Positions 43,590-55,992 of a DNA stretch of 64,000 nucleotides are shown here, piece by piece. The translations under genes were made by a program, and so were the position numbers. The DNA comes from Ailanthus altissimus (Eukaryota; Streptophyta; Magnoliopsida; Sapindales; Simaroubaceae), in assembly GCA_946807835.1 (NCBI GenBank), contig OX327694.1:8816001-8880000 (forward strand), written 5' to 3'. How positions within the stretch are numbered: position 1 is the stretch's first letter; every line of letters starts with the position of its first letter. The notes below the pieces were generated by a model, which made no database searches, was not told the origin of the DNA, and saw only the letters and a program-made list of their open reading frames with translations.

Positions 43590-44745
43590 ATCAAGCATGA
43601 TAGGCAGGATCCACAAGAGAGATCTCGCCTAGGTACATAGAGTGATCTACCTTTTTTACATAGCTTTTCAACCGCTGTCCATTTACTTTGAAAATTTGCC
43701 CATCAGTAGGGTCTTTAATTTTGATAGCACCATTAGAAAAAACGTGCCTTACCATAAATTGACCAATCTATCAAAATCTCAACTTTTCAATGTGTAAATA
43801 CAATCAAGAATTATAAAGATAAACCCGTTGATTTGGCATGAAGTGTTTTCTTGAGATCTATTTATCATGAGCCACTTTCAATTTAGCTTTGTAAATCCTA
43901 GAATGATCATATGCATCATTTTGTAACTCTTCTATTTCTGGCAATTGTAACTTTCTCTGAAAATCCGCAGCGCTCAAATCAAAGTTAAGGGTATTGATAG
44001 CCCAATAAGCTTTATGCTCTAACTCAACAAGTAAATAGCCAGGTTTCTCATAGATAAGCCAGTATGGAGACATTTCTAATATGGTTTTATATGCAGTGCA
44101 ATATGCCCATAATGCATCAGAAAGGCTTAGAGACCAATCTTTGCGATTCGGGTTAACAGTCTTTTCTAAAATTTGTTTAACCTCTCTATTTACTAGGTCA
44201 GCTTGTCCATTTGTCTGCGGATGGTATGCAATGAAAACTTTGTGAATGACACTATGCTTATGCATCAAAGATTCAAAAAAACGGTTACAAAAATGTGTTC
44301 TTTGGTCACTAATGATGACACGTGGTATACCATACCTAGATAACACATTCTTATAAGAAATTTATCACAGTTATGTTATCATTAGTAGGGCAAGCTATAG
44401 CCTCTACTTATTTTGATACATAGTCAACAACTAGAAGGATATAACGATAGCCAAAAGATGAGGGAAAAGACACATAAAATTAATACCCTAACAATCAAAT
44501 ATCTTGATAACAAGAATAGAGTTAAGAGGCAACATATATCTTTGAGACACAGTATCTAACTTTTGACATCTTTCATGGGAGCGACAAAAAATATTAGTGT
44601 CTTTAAACAAAGTGGGCCAGTAAAGACCATACTGTAAAATTTTCGTGGCTATTTTTTTTATAGAAAAATGACTGCCACAAACAGTACTATGAAAAATATT
44701 TAATACAGTAGAAACTTTAGTTTTAGGAATGCAACGTCTCATAAT
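43590..44745 (-). pseudogene. Gyp1 element C: integrase
   Basis: The minus-strand frame 44488-44742 contains the N-terminal zinc-binding region (HSTVCGSHF, then ILQYGLYWPTLFKD, then FCRSHERCQ; one zinc ligand is altered, CxxC being changed to SHERC). The frame 43858-44346 holds the core with RYGIPRVIISDQRTHFCN and YHPQTNGQADLVNREVKQIL, and the C-terminal domain start (FQRKLQLPEIEELQ, then RIYKAKLKVAHDK). The remaining C-terminal domain runs to about 43600. Frameshifts interrupt it. Function when intact: insertion of element cDNA into the genome. Confidence 0.85.
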
Positions 44746-45450
44746 TTAGTCAATGCAGTATTTGAAAAGATAGAGATCATCCCAATAAAAATTATGAGTG
44801 GTCAACGTTTCAACCAAGAACTTACATTTATCGTATGCACTCCAATTAGATAAAAGTTCACTACAAACCAAATAATTTATGATATGTGCATGCCAAAGTA
44901 TTTGTCTTATAGTGCAAAGATGGTCATCAAGAAAATCATCTCGAATAAGTGGAACATCAGTGGAGTCAGTGAACTCAAGGCGGGATAAATGATCAGCAAC
45001 GACATTTTCAACGCCTTTCTTGTCTTTAATAGTTAGATCAAATTCTTGTAAAAGAAGAATCCACCAAATTAAACAGGCTTTAGCATCCTTTTTAGAAAGA
45101 AGGTACTAAAGGGCTGCGTGGTTAATAGGTGAACCAATCAAATAAGAATGAAATTTACCAAGGCAAAAACAACAACTAATAGTTCTTTTTCAGTAGTAGT
45201 GTAATTCATTTGAGCATTATTCAAAGTCCTACTAGCATAATAAACAATAAAGGGTTTTCCCTCCCTTCATTGTCCAAGAACTACTCCTATAGCATAATTA
45301 CTTGCATTACACATAATCTCAAATGGGAGATTTCAATCTAGTGATTGCATGATAGGATCGGTGGTGAGTTTAGCAATAAGTGTTCACAATGCCTCCTCAC
45401 ATTCATGTTTCCATATGAATTTAGCATCTTTTAGTAAAAGGTTACACAAT
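44746..45450 (-). pseudogene. Gyp1 element C: RNase H
   Basis: Minus-strand sequence with stops, matching the RNase H region that follows RT in Ty3/gypsy elements (for example the segment antisense to 45180-45330, equivalent to the DASNYA...GAVL and TTEKELLAVV regions, read with frame changes). No ORF over about 80 codons. Confidence 0.65.
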
Positions 45451-46045
45451 AGTCTAGATATGGCAGAAACTTTTTGTATAAACCTCCTGTAAAAACCAGT
45501 GTGTCCAAGAAAAGATCGAACATCTTTTACAATTTTGGGCATTAGAGATTAATTCAATTTTAGCCTTGTCAACCTCTATCCCTTTTTCAAATACAATATG
45601 CCCCAAAATGATTCTTGAGGATACCATAAAATGACATTTCTCCCAGTTTAGCATAAGTCCGTTTTCTTCACACCTACTCAAAATAACTTTTAAGTTAAGT
45701 AGACATGAATAAAAAGAATCACCAAAAATAGTTAAATCATCCTTAAAAACTTCTATGTATTTTTCAACCATATTAAAGGAAATACTCAGTATAGAGCGTT
45801 GAAGAGTAGCTAGTGCATTACATAATCCAAATGGCATTCTAAGAAAAGTATAAGTACCAAAAGGACATGTAAAAGTTATTTTTTTCTTGATCTTCTGTCA
45901 CTATCTCAATCTGGTAATATCCTAAATACCCATCAAGAAAGTAATAAAAGGGATGTCTAGCTACACGTTCTAAAATTTGGTCGACGAAAGGCAATGGAAA
46001 ATAGTCTTTTTCTGGTGGCTGTTTTTAGCTTTCTATAATCTATGC
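45451..46045 (-). pseudogene. Gyp1 element C: reverse transcriptase
   Basis: The frame 45454-45837 starts MPFGLCNALATLQRSILSI and contains the active site VFKDDLTIFGDSF with both aspartates, followed by LNWEKCHFMVS...GIILGH and the palm/thumb region. The upstream part (45838-46045), with the equivalent of YRKLN, is broken by frameshifts. It converts element RNA into DNA when intact. Confidence 0.85.
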
Positions 46046-46750
46046 ACATTCACCAACCACTTACTACCTTAGTTGGAATAGGTATCCTATTCGCATTTTT
46101 CACAATAGTAACAAAAAATTTCTTAGGCACTACTTGAGTTGGACTTACCCATTGACTATAAAAAATTGGGTAGATTATACCTGCATCTAATAGTTTCAAG
46201 ACTTCTTTCTTCACTACTTCTTTCATTGTTGGGTTAAGTCTTCTTTGTAGGTCCCTACGGGGTTGGGTACTTTCCTCTAAATGAATTCTATGAGAGTATA
46301 TCAATGTAGAAATACCTTTAATATCAGCTATGGTCCAACCTAGTGCAGACTTATGTTCTTTTAACAATTTTATCAATTTTTTCTCTTGTTCAACACTAAG
46401 TTCAGAAGAAATAATTATAGGAAAGGTATCACTTAGTCCCAAGAATACGTGTTTCAGACCTTTGGGCAATGGAGAAAGCTCAACTTGTGGTGTCTCAAGG
46501 TTTGATGGTTTTGGTCTTTCCCTCTTTCGTGGTAACTCTTCAAAGCATGGTTGCCAAAATTGAGTCCCTTTATTCTGTAAGTCAAAAATACTAAACACAT
46601 TAGTTGTTTCATCAAGATAATGCAATTCTTTAAAATTAAAATTAAAAAGGTTTTTTAAAGAATCAAAGTCGTGGTTTTTATAAGTTTCCTCCACTACAAG
46701 TGTCTATCATATATGAATAATAGCATTCGTCTTCCTCTTGTGGTTGCTTG
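46046..46750 (-). pseudogene. Gyp1 element C: protease-RT linker
   Basis: The 214-codon frame 46050-46694 matches the linker after the protease in element B (SLKNLFNFNFKELHYLDETT, then FSIFDLQNKG), and continues through KLIKLLKEHKSALGWTIADI and QWVSPTQVVPKK, the standard N-terminal RT block of Athila/Tat elements. The frame is cut on its upstream side by the solo LTR at 46751. Confidence 0.85.
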
Positions 46751-49526
46751 TGTAATATCCAATTCCTATTAGTAGTCTTGACGCCTAAATTTCGGTATAG
46801 AGTAATAAAGACCCTGTAGGATTACTTGATTTCAACCCTATTAGAAATATTTTCTTTATGGTGTGCGTGAGAGATATTAGACCTAATTTGGTAATTTTAC
46901 ACTCGATTGAAGCGTCAGACGACCCTAGAATATTTTTGGAAATTTTCTCTATTGGCTTGGAAAAGGAAATTCTAATTTACTATATGAATATGAATTTCCA
47001 TTTAAGGGTTATGTATGGAACAAGCCTTTGTTGAGAAATACAATCCATATATTAAAGAATAGACCAATTAGAAATCTCATGGATTGCCAAGTTAAAAATT
47101 CTAGTTAGTTCCTTTGACTATTCTAACTAGATAGTTACAAAGGAACCAATTAAATCCTTCCATTTGAACTAATGGAAAATTAGAAATTTTGAGCAAGTTA
47201 AAGGGCAAAATGGTCAATTGAGGGAGCATTATATATATGTTGGAAGTGTGTAGAGTTTTCAAGAGATCAAAAGCAAACATTTAGAGCAAAAGAGAGCAAA
47301 ATTCGTGCAAGTTTTGAAGGTGCTACTACAATGAAATTTCAGTTTCTTTTTCATGATTTTTCATGCTTAATCAAGCTAAAATAAGGTTACATACTAATCC
47401 CTAAGCTCAATTGAAGCCTCTATTAGTAAAAATTCAAGAAAAAAAAGGTAAGAAAAGCATTTTTTTGAGAAATTTATAAGTGAGCTTTTAAGATTACTTC
47501 AATTGATGTTCTTGTGTATATTCTTGGTTTAGATTGAGTAGAATTCTAGTGTGGAGCTTGAAGGAGTCATCAATTTGAAGAAATTGGCAAGGTAAGAATT
47601 AGAGTTTTGGGTGATTTGAATGTAGAGATTTCAATTGGCTGTAATCAGGGCATTAGAATGAAATTAGCTTGATTTTGATGTAATTGGATCAACAAATTGA
47701 GAAAAGAAATGTGTTAGAACATAGGGTGAAATGCTGCCACTTTAGGGAAGTTAGGGATTGAGTGGTGTTTTGATTGAGTTGTTGTGTGTAAATGATGCAT
47801 TATGTATGTTGAATGTATATGGTTGATGGAAAAATCAAAAAATCAAAAATGGGACATAATTGTCCATTTTGAAAAGGTGAAGGGCAATTATGTCCAACCA
47901 AGTTATAAGGCGTTTAATAATTTTTAGGGCACCGGGTGGTGAGTTAAATTAGATTAAATGACTCCGTAAATGAAAATTGGGAAGTAGTATGCATCCGGGC
48001 TTTGGATGCCGATTAGGGCATTTAGTAGTTAAATGAGATTCTAGCATTCAATTTGGTTCTAAATGTCATTTATGGCGCGTAGGTGAAGAAAACTGAGAGC
48101 GGTAACGGGAGCAGAAATCTGGAGCAAAATTGAGCGCGGAGCAGTTATGAGTGAAAATCTGCCATTTCTTTTATCTTTCATTTACTATGTTTCCGCATAA
48201 TAAAAATATATGTTTTATGAGCTTTCAATGTATAAACATGATTATGATCTTGATATGTTTCCATAGATATGCATTTACATGTTCGGTTTAAAAAACAGTT
48301 TTAAAATTTCTGTATTTATTTTAAAGGCCATTGGTACCCTCAGATTATAGTGGTGGTGATTGTATTAGATCCGGCCGATATATCCCGTGCACATAGGCAG
48401 GTCTTAGGGGTGTGTCACTAACTCCAGGAAGTCGGGATGTCGAGTCATGTAAGTTGCTCTATGTGTACGGGGTATTGTCTCGCTATATGTATGCGATGTA
48501 CGATTCTGTTGTATAGCCAGTGAGATGTCTTGAGATGTCACTGTGGGTGCTGCTAGTTGAGGTGCCTCGTAACCTATTCACGTGTGCGGTGCTAGTTGAG
48601 TCGCTACATGAGTATAGAGCTTTAGGGTTACCATTGGTATAGTTTAGAAAGAAAATGGCCGAGCGAAGACTTTACTAGTTTTTGATTTATCGATAGCATT
48701 TATGCGTTTATATGCACACGGCAGTTATTATGTTATACATATTTTGGATATTGCTTTCCAAAGATGTAGATAAAACCCGCTCGGTAAGATTTCATCGGCA
48801 TATAATATTAGAAACCATTTTACAGTTTTACATCAGTTTTAGAAGCATGATTTATGCATGTACTTTAGAATTTGCTATCTATGTATAATGTTATTTTATT
48901 TGAAATCTTAATTGCACTCACTAAGCTCCTTTAGCTCACTCGTTTTGTGTTTTATGTTTTCTAAACCCTTCCTAGGTACAGGTCTCGGTACACAAGCTGC
49001 CGATTCTCCTATTGCCGAGTAGTGGGCCAAATCTGAAGATCATTTTTGTATATGTAAATGTGCTAAATAGCACCCTTTACTTTATGCATAGTAGTTGTAG
49101 GCATGTATATTTGTATGTATGTTTTGAACTAACAAGAAGAGATTTTGATATTACGATGATCGTTTTTGCTTTTTATGAGTATGCTCATTTTGTGATTCAA
49201 ATGAAACTATTGAGTTGTGTTGGATTTGATTTGGAAAGGATTGGAGGTTCGAAATGGTAGTATTGAGAAGTCTTTGAAATAGAAGTGAAATTTCTTTATA
49301 GGTTTTATATGGATTTTTTGAAAAACATGGGAAACTCTACCCTTTTTTAAAAAAAAATTAATATGTCATTTTCATGTATATTACAAGATTTTTTTAATAG
49401 TAGCAAGAATAAAAAGGGGTTTGCCTTGTGAAAATTTCTCAACTTACCTAGTTATATTCTGAGGAACTTCCATCGAGGTGCCCCGCAGAGCCGCTGGGAC
49501 ATACAATCTTGGGGCGAGTCCTGTCA
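46751..49526 (+). mobile_element. Solo LTR (2.78 kb) inserted in Gyp1 C, chromovirus-like
   Basis: A TGTAATATCC...CCTGTCA unit with the perfect 5-base direct repeat GCTTG at 46746-46750 and 49527-49531, inserted opposite in strand to Gyp1 C. Removing it joins the interrupted protease-linker sequence correctly. A TATA-like tatatatat lies near 47230. The TGTAAT start, the ggggcg...gtca end and the length recall LTRs of Tekay/Del-type chromoviruses; that family name is inferred. It has no internal region or primer site, hence a solo LTR. The ORF at 49012-49260 inside it shows no similarity to any known protein that I recognise. Confidence 0.85.
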
Positions 49527-50340
49527 GCTTGCCAATATGGAAAATGTTCACCTTAAGAGTTATATTCCCAAAAAATAACTTCATTAGACCATTTTTACAA
49601 TTAATAAGAGCGTTAGCAGTGGCAAGAAAAGGTCTCCCTAAAATAAGAGGGATTTCAGACTCCATATTAACCATAGAATAAGTATCTAAAATAAGAAAAT
49701 TAACAAAGTAGTAAAACTATCAATTTATAACAAAACATCTTCTACTATTCCCCATGGTTTCTTGATTGATCAGTTAGCTAATTGTAGGACTACAGATGTA
49801 GGTTTAATCTCGCCAAGTCCCAATTGCAAGTAAATAAAATAAGGCATTAAATTTACACTTGCTCCTAAGTCTAACAAAGTTTGACCAAACTCATGTGTCC
49901 CATTTTGGCAGGAGATTGTGGGACATCCTATTCTGCCAAAAATGCAGTTTTCTTTACATGGTGTTTTCTTTTGATAGTGCACAAATCCTTGATGACTTTG
50001 GCATAAGTTGGAACCTTTTTAATTAAATGCAACAAAGGAAAATTAATCTTAACTTGTTTCAAATGTTCTAAAATCTCACCTTGAATTTTTGAATTTTTTC
50101 CAACAGGTCGAAGAGCTTGGGGAAAAGGCACTGGAATTGAAAATTTATTTTTAGGCTCTTTTTCAAAGGGGAAGAGGCGTCTTTACTACTTGGAGATGTA
50201 TTAGTTAGAGAAGTGGGCTCAGTCACAATCTTACCACTTCGAGTAGTAATGGCATTGACTTCTTTGAGATTTTATGCATCAGAAGTGAAAGCTTGTGCTA
50301 TAAATTTTCCTTTTGGATTGGATTAAGGTTAAGATGAAAA
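49527..50340 (-). pseudogene. Gyp1 element C: aspartic protease and Gag linker
   Basis: The minus-strand frames 49770-49982 and 49928-50131 contain QTLLDLGASVNLMPYFIYLQ in part (active-site Asp kept in LLDLGAS) and upstream MPFPQALRPVGKNSKIQGEI. Compared with element B there is a deletion of about 60 bases before the protease (49925) and several stops. The protein would process Gag-Pol. The ORF at 49444-49674 merges solo LTR and protease sequence and is not a gene. Confidence 0.8.
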
Positions 50341-51610
50341 CTTACCTTGCTCTTGTACAGTTAAGGCACTGATCAGCTTAGTGATTTGACTCTTGATTTC
50401 TTTGTTTTTATCTACCACCTTGCAAGAACTGTTTCAAATTTTTTATTAGTCTTACTTTGTGCCCCCATAAATACCTTTAATGTATCCTCTAAAGGACTCC
50501 TGGTTGGTCGTGCATTATATTGAGGTGCATCATAAGACTTAAGTGCTTCTTGTTCTTACTTCCAATGGTTGTTGGCTTGTTGGTCAGATTTCTAACTAAA
50601 GTTTGGGTGGTTTCTCCAGCTATGATTATAGGTTTCAGAGTATGGTGGATAAGGCTTCTTATATATCTCTAGGGCATTACATTGTTTCTCATATATCCCT
50701 CTTATCTCACTATAAATAGGAAAATCTTGAGCTAAATGTTTCGCTCCTCCACAGACAAAACAAACATCATGTGACTCAACCCTAATAATCGTATGGGTGA
50801 CTCTTCTTTCTTTAGATTTCAAGGCCTCTAATTCTCTAGTTAAGACCTTTAACTGGACTTTAAGGTTATCATATTCCCTAAGATGAAAAACTCCACTAAG
50901 TCATAACCTATTTATGCTTTTAGTAGCACTAGGTCCAGTCCATGTATGGGATTTTTTTGGCTAAGTCATTACGGAATTCTATAGCTTCCTCAGGATCTCT
51001 GTGAAGGAACTTCCCATTACACATCATCTCAACAATTTGGCACTTTCTAATTGTGAGTCCCTTATAAAAATAGCTAACTAGGTGCCAATTTTCATACCCA
51101 TGGTGAGGGCACAAATTTAGCAACTATTTAAATCTTTTCCAAGCTTGATATAAGGTTTCACTGTCTTTTGGGGAGAAGAAAGAAATTTGTCTTTTCAGAT
51201 CATTAATTTTGTGTTGTGAAAAATATTTATTGAAAAATGCTTGGGTCATTTCTCCCTAAGTTTCTATAGACCTCGGCCTTAAAGAGTATGGCTAACTCTT
51301 TGCTTTGTCTTTCAGAGAAAAAGGGAAATATTTAAGCCTAACAGTGTCTATGGCTTCAGGATGGCTATAGAAGGTGGTCACTACCTCTTCAAATTCTCTG
51401 ATATGCACATAAGGATTTTTACTATTCAGACCATGAAAAGTTGGCAGAAGTAGTATCATTCCAAGTTTAAAATTCAAATGTGGTGTGTTAAGTGAAAATA
51501 TAATGCATGATGGTGTGGTTGTGCGAGTAGGATGCAAGTAATCTTTTAGAGCCCTGTCACAAGTAATCCTCATGTTGGCTCATTGTGTTGGAATTACAAG
51601 ATGAACTAGA
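50341..51610 (-). pseudogene. Gyp1 element C: gag
   Basis: The minus-strand frames 51292-51573, 50929-51123 and 50592-50822 give a retrotransposon Gag in order: FHGLNSKNPYVHIREFEEVV then LKYFPFSLKDKAKS; LCPHHGYENWHLVSYFYKGL then DPEEAIEF; and a zinc knuckle beginning CFVCGGAKHLAQDF in which the last Cys is Phe. Stops separate the parts. The 5' side is joined directly to the middle of the LTR at about 51611, so leader and primer site are lost. Confidence 0.85.
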
Positions 51611-52438
51611 AGCCCAAGAACTCTAGCCTAGCTTATAATACATATTAAAGATAAACAAATATGAGAGAATTATGAAGCATTGAAAACCGTCCCTTAGCCT
51701 CCTAAAACTGTCCTTATATAGGCAATGAATAGAAACATATTTCGTGTGACTTTAATCTTCAATAATTTAGGCCAACCACTCGTTCACCTAATTGTAGCAC
51801 CTTTTTTATAATGGAAATGATCAATGTAGCCTTCTAACTAACATAAAATTTGTAGCATTTTGTCTCTTCTTTCCATAGCCATAAGGTTCATTCAATTTAG
51901 ATAAGTATTATATGAGATATGGACCAAATACCATAGATAGGTCAGATTTTGACCAATAACCTTTTTACCAATTTGCAAACATTTTGGTGCATGATAACGA
52001 CTGATTTGGACTTTATCATTAACATAAGAGTTATTGATAATTGAGTCAATATTTTATAGCTTTACGAATCATACTAATTGGGTATGTATTGTGTGAAATA
52101 CGGTCCACATACGTGAGGTGGGTCAAGCTAAACTAAAGTTGTAATCCAATTCTGTTGTATCCCAATGTTGGCCCATAAAATGTTGAATTTGACTTTTCAA
52201 CTATTCTTCAAGTTTATGTAAGATTGAGTCATGTTACTCCAGGTTCAAGAATTTTTTCATTTTGATTTTTACATTGAGAGTTACATCTCTTTTACCTAAA
52301 CCTGTGCAAATAACATTCATTAATCACAATTTAAGGACAACACTTTATTTCAAGCGTAAAAATATAAAAATGCTAAAATTAGTGACATTAAATGGTGACT
52401 AAATCTTTTAACAAATTTTTATTTTAATATGTTTATCA
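51611..52438 (-). repeat. Gyp1 element C: 5' LTR, tail deleted
   Basis: LTR head and middle only (homologous to 21765-22568). The LTR start, TGATAAACAT on the minus strand, is at 52438 and borders the copia D integrase. The last about 750 bases of the LTR, the primer site and the leader are deleted. Confidence 0.8.
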
Positions 52439-53400
52439 ACAATCCTAAATCTTAAGATATTTAAGACTTGGGTTTCCTTTCATTCAGAATCTCATACGGA
52501 GTGGTTGGAATAACTTTAAATGAAACTTTATTCAATCTATGAGCAACTGTATCTAGAGCATAACCCTACAGGTATTCTAAAAAATCAGTAAAGCTTATCA
52601 TCAATCGGACTATATGCAAAAAAGTTTAATTCATTCTCTTTAAAATATCATTGTGTTATGGAGTTCTTGGAGGACTATACTGAGCTAGAATCTCATTCTT
52701 CTTTAAATAATTCAAAAACTCACTGCACATGTACTCACCGCCTCAATCTGATCGAAGGCATTTGATGTACATGCTAGTTTATTTCTCTACTTCAAGTTGA
52801 AACTCTTTGAAATTTTCAAAAGTTTATGACTTGTGTTTCATATGAAACATGTACCTATATAATGGCAAATCATCGATAAAAGGTTACAAAGTTTCGAAAC
52901 CCTCCCATTGTAGCGCGATTCATTAAACTGCATATATCACTATATATTAGTTTTAATAAATCAGAGGCACAATGTCCAACACCTGTGAATGGAGATTTGG
53001 TCATCTTCTTTTGAATATAGGATTCAAAAACTGGATAAGGCTCTATAGTTAGATCAGGTATCCAATCATCCTTAACCAGATAAGTTAGGTGTTTAACGCC
53101 TATATGACTTAATCTCATATGCCATATTTTCGTTTCATTTAAAGTTTTCAATCTACTATGTTTATTACTAGTACTAGTTTATACATTCATGACATTTCTT
53201 GTTGTATCCAAAATATATTGCCCATTAATTAACTGACACTTAGCTAATAAAATATTATATACATCATATAAATACAATGAATAGTTCTGAATATTCATAC
53301 GATATCCTTCATTGTCAAGTACAAGTAGGGATACAATCTGTCTGATGATGTTAGGTATATATAAACAATTATAAAATACAATAATAAAGCTTGTACCTGA
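52439..53400 (-). pseudogene. Copia element D: protease region, GAG-pre-integrase and integrase core
   Basis: The minus-strand frame 52870-53151 reads KIWHMRLSHIGVKHLTYLVK, then KKMTKSPFTGVGHCASDLL and LIYSDICSLMN, a textbook GAG-pre-integrase domain leading into the integrase core. The core continues in broken frames to 52439 with YMCSEFLNYLKKNEILAQYS near 52690-52740. The Gyp1 C insertion splits integrase here; it resumes at 40271. 53160-53400 is the decayed protease. Confidence 0.8.
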
Positions 53401-54740
53401 GGGAGTCTTCTTTACGATAGCAAGGTACCTTAGGCAGTTACTCTTCCAATGCCCATTCTCGCCGCAAAAGAAACATAATTCTTTTACTTGACTCTTTTGT
53501 TGAGGCTTGGATATTTATTGCCTCTGAGAACCCATAATGGGTATTTGCCTCACCTTCTTCTTTCTCTTCCATTTAGACTTTCCAAAAGTTTTTAGGGCAG
53601 AAAAATGAAGCATCCTGAACAAATAGAGCCATGCCCCATTTAGTTATGTCCTCATGTGCTGTCTTCAACATATTATGAAGATCAACATATATTATGGTCA
53701 ATCCCTGCATATTGAAGTTCATAATGAACTGTGCAAATGACCCCGACAATGATTGACAAATCAAGCTATTCCTCAAGTTATTGATTAGAGAAATGTCTAT
53801 AGTCTCAAGCTTCTTAATTAATCTAATCATCTTGAGGACATAAGGACTCACTAAACTGCCCTCAGCCAAATTAACCTGAAAAAGTGCCTTGGTGACCTTA
53901 TAAATCTCAACTTAGGGTTGATCACTAAAGAGTTGCTTCAAATAGAGCATAATGCTGCTGGCACTGTCCATATAGACATGCTCTTGCTGCAGCTCAGTAG
54001 TCATAAAGGCAAAAATATATGATTTAACTTTTAAATCATCATCATTATACATTAAATGCCAATAAAATGTCAATAATAGTAAAACATGTACCTGAGAGAG
54101 TCTTTTTTGCGATGGCAAGGTACCTTAGGCAGTTACACTTCCAATGACCATTCTCGTAGCAAAAGAAACACTTTTTCTTTACTTTACTCTTCTGTTGAGG
54201 TTTAGATATTTATTGCCTCTGAGGACCCATAGCTGGTATCTGCCTCACCTTCTTCTTTTTCTTCCCTTTAGACTTCCCAAAAGCTTTTAAGGCAGAAGAT
54301 GAAGCACTCTGAACAAACAAGGCTAAGCCCCTTTTGGTAATGTCTTTGTGTGTTATCTTTAATATATTATAAAAATCAGCATATATTAGGGTCAATCCCT
54401 GCATATTAATGTTCACAATGAACTGTGTAAATAACCCTGACAATGATTGAAAAATCAAGTTATTCCTTAAGTTATTGTTCAGAGAAATGTCTATAGTCTC
54501 AAGCTTCTCAATTAATCTAATCATATTGAGAAATGAGGACTTATTAGACTGCCCTCAGCCAATCTAGCCTAAAAGAGCGCCCTGGCGACCTTGTAAATCT
54601 TAACCTGGATCGATCACCAAAGAGCTCATTCAAATGGAGCATAATGCTGCTAGCACTGTCCATATAAATATGCTCCACTACAACTCAGTAGTCATGGAGG
54701 CGAAGATGTATGATTTAACTTTTAAATTATCATCCAACTA
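53401..54740 (-). pseudogene. Copia element D: gag, partly duplicated in tandem
   Basis: Two tandem copies (53401-54060 and 54092-54740) each contain the UBN2-like Gag C-terminal half and a CCHC zinc knuckle: CFFCGENGHWKSNC in the left copy (about 53438-53480) and CFFCYENGHWKCNC in the right copy (about 54130-54175). The Gag frames are 53573-53869 and 54210-54524, both with MIRLI/KLETIDISL and FMNFNMQGL or IVNINMQGL. A further upstream part is in 53912-54118. A lysine-rich stretch KGKKKKKV lies before the right-hand knuckle. Stops and frameshifts are present. Confidence 0.8.
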
Positions 54741-55978
54741 TTTTTGATAGATCTCTCGCTCCTCCGGGGCGGCACTATTAGAAACTTCCTCTAGGCAATC
54801 TCTGATCAATAACATATCCAAGCTTTTCTAAATCAAGAACAATTCTCAAATTCATATGCCAATCTGAGTAATTTTTTGCACCTTTAAGTTGGTGTGTAAC
54901 CAGTATGTGCACCAAAGGGTTGGTCTAGGCCATCAGATCATCGCAAGATAAAATAAATGGGAGATGTTAGCAAAATTATTAAATCACTAATGAAAATATT
55001 TTAAATTATATGTATAACAATTATACATTTTTCAATTTAAAATGCCCTCCCACTACTTTACACAATCCCTATAATCTCTCAAACAGGATATCAATAGTTT
55101 AAACTTTTTAAACTATACAGTAGGAAGTAGACCCTATTGGCATTTTACTTCAATTGCACACTGTAACGATCTAGGCCTTTGTAAACTCAACAGGTAGGCA
55201 ACTCTTGTCAATTGCATCTCATGTAACTCTTACTCTTAATCCTAAATACACCTTATCTGCACACTGTAGTGATCTAGGGTAAGTTTATTCCAGATTAACT
55301 TCTCAATAATCAAATATATGCTACCGATACTACCCATACACTGTAGCGATCTAGAAAAATATTTTTGTATATATTTGTCTCATCTCATGTTTAACCGGCA
55401 TAGTCTAAATTACACCAACCAAATCCCTCACATTGTAGTGATATGGGAAAAAGATCAACGTAACCCGTCTAACACCGTATTGACAAGACTGGTTAGCTAT
55501 AAAACATTATCTTATAATGTCCTATTATTCAATACGATTAAGAGAGATTTTTTTTCAATCTAAGTCCTCATTTCATGAGAAGGTGATTCTCAATTAATCA
55601 TTTATTTTTATGCAAACACAATTAACCCCCACCAGTCGGGCTCCCATTGTAGTTACCAACAAAGAAAAATGATCTCAGTTTATATTGTTAATTGATAACT
55701 CTTATCACTGCATCTCATAAACCCCTACATGCATATTTAATTATTTAAACAATTTAAAAAATTAAAATTTAAGTAAACAATGCCAGCACTTGAGGCAAAG
55801 CCCCTAGCGTCGCGGCAATAACCCATCAGCCCTGGGAGTCAAAACCCCCAGTGCCGCGACGCCTAGTGTAATCTACCTTGGTATAACCATTTCAGCACTT
55901 GAAATACACCAATTTACACCAAAACTTTATTAACAACACTTCCATACACTAAAATCACACCCAATCAACACAAAACGT
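54741..55978 (-). other. Copia element D: gag start and 5' leader
   Basis: 54741-54960 is the N-terminal Gag region with stops. The leader follows to 55978. It holds four copies of the spaced leader motif, in antisense at about 55157, 55260, 55337 and 55428, a fifth weak one near 55650, and the GC-rich block at 55780-55870 (for example gtcgcggcaa / gccgcgac). The plus ORF 55318-55563 is its antisense shadow. Confidence 0.6.
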
Positions 55979-55990
55979 GCTTTGATACCA
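55979..55990 (-). other. Primer binding site of copia element D (tRNA-Met)
   Basis: On the minus strand TGGTATCAAAGC, two bases inside the LTR end at 55993, the usual position and one change from the plant copia consensus TGGTATCAGAGC. Confidence 0.85.
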
Positions 55991-55992
55991 TT

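Noticed and set aside
49012..49260. 82-codon plus ORF
   Set aside because: Lies wholly inside a solo LTR, with no domain and no coding expectation there.
49444..49674. 76-codon minus ORF that seems to be a protease fragment with a new C-terminus
   Set aside because: Its C-terminal part reads into the solo LTR; the frame is an accident of that insertion.
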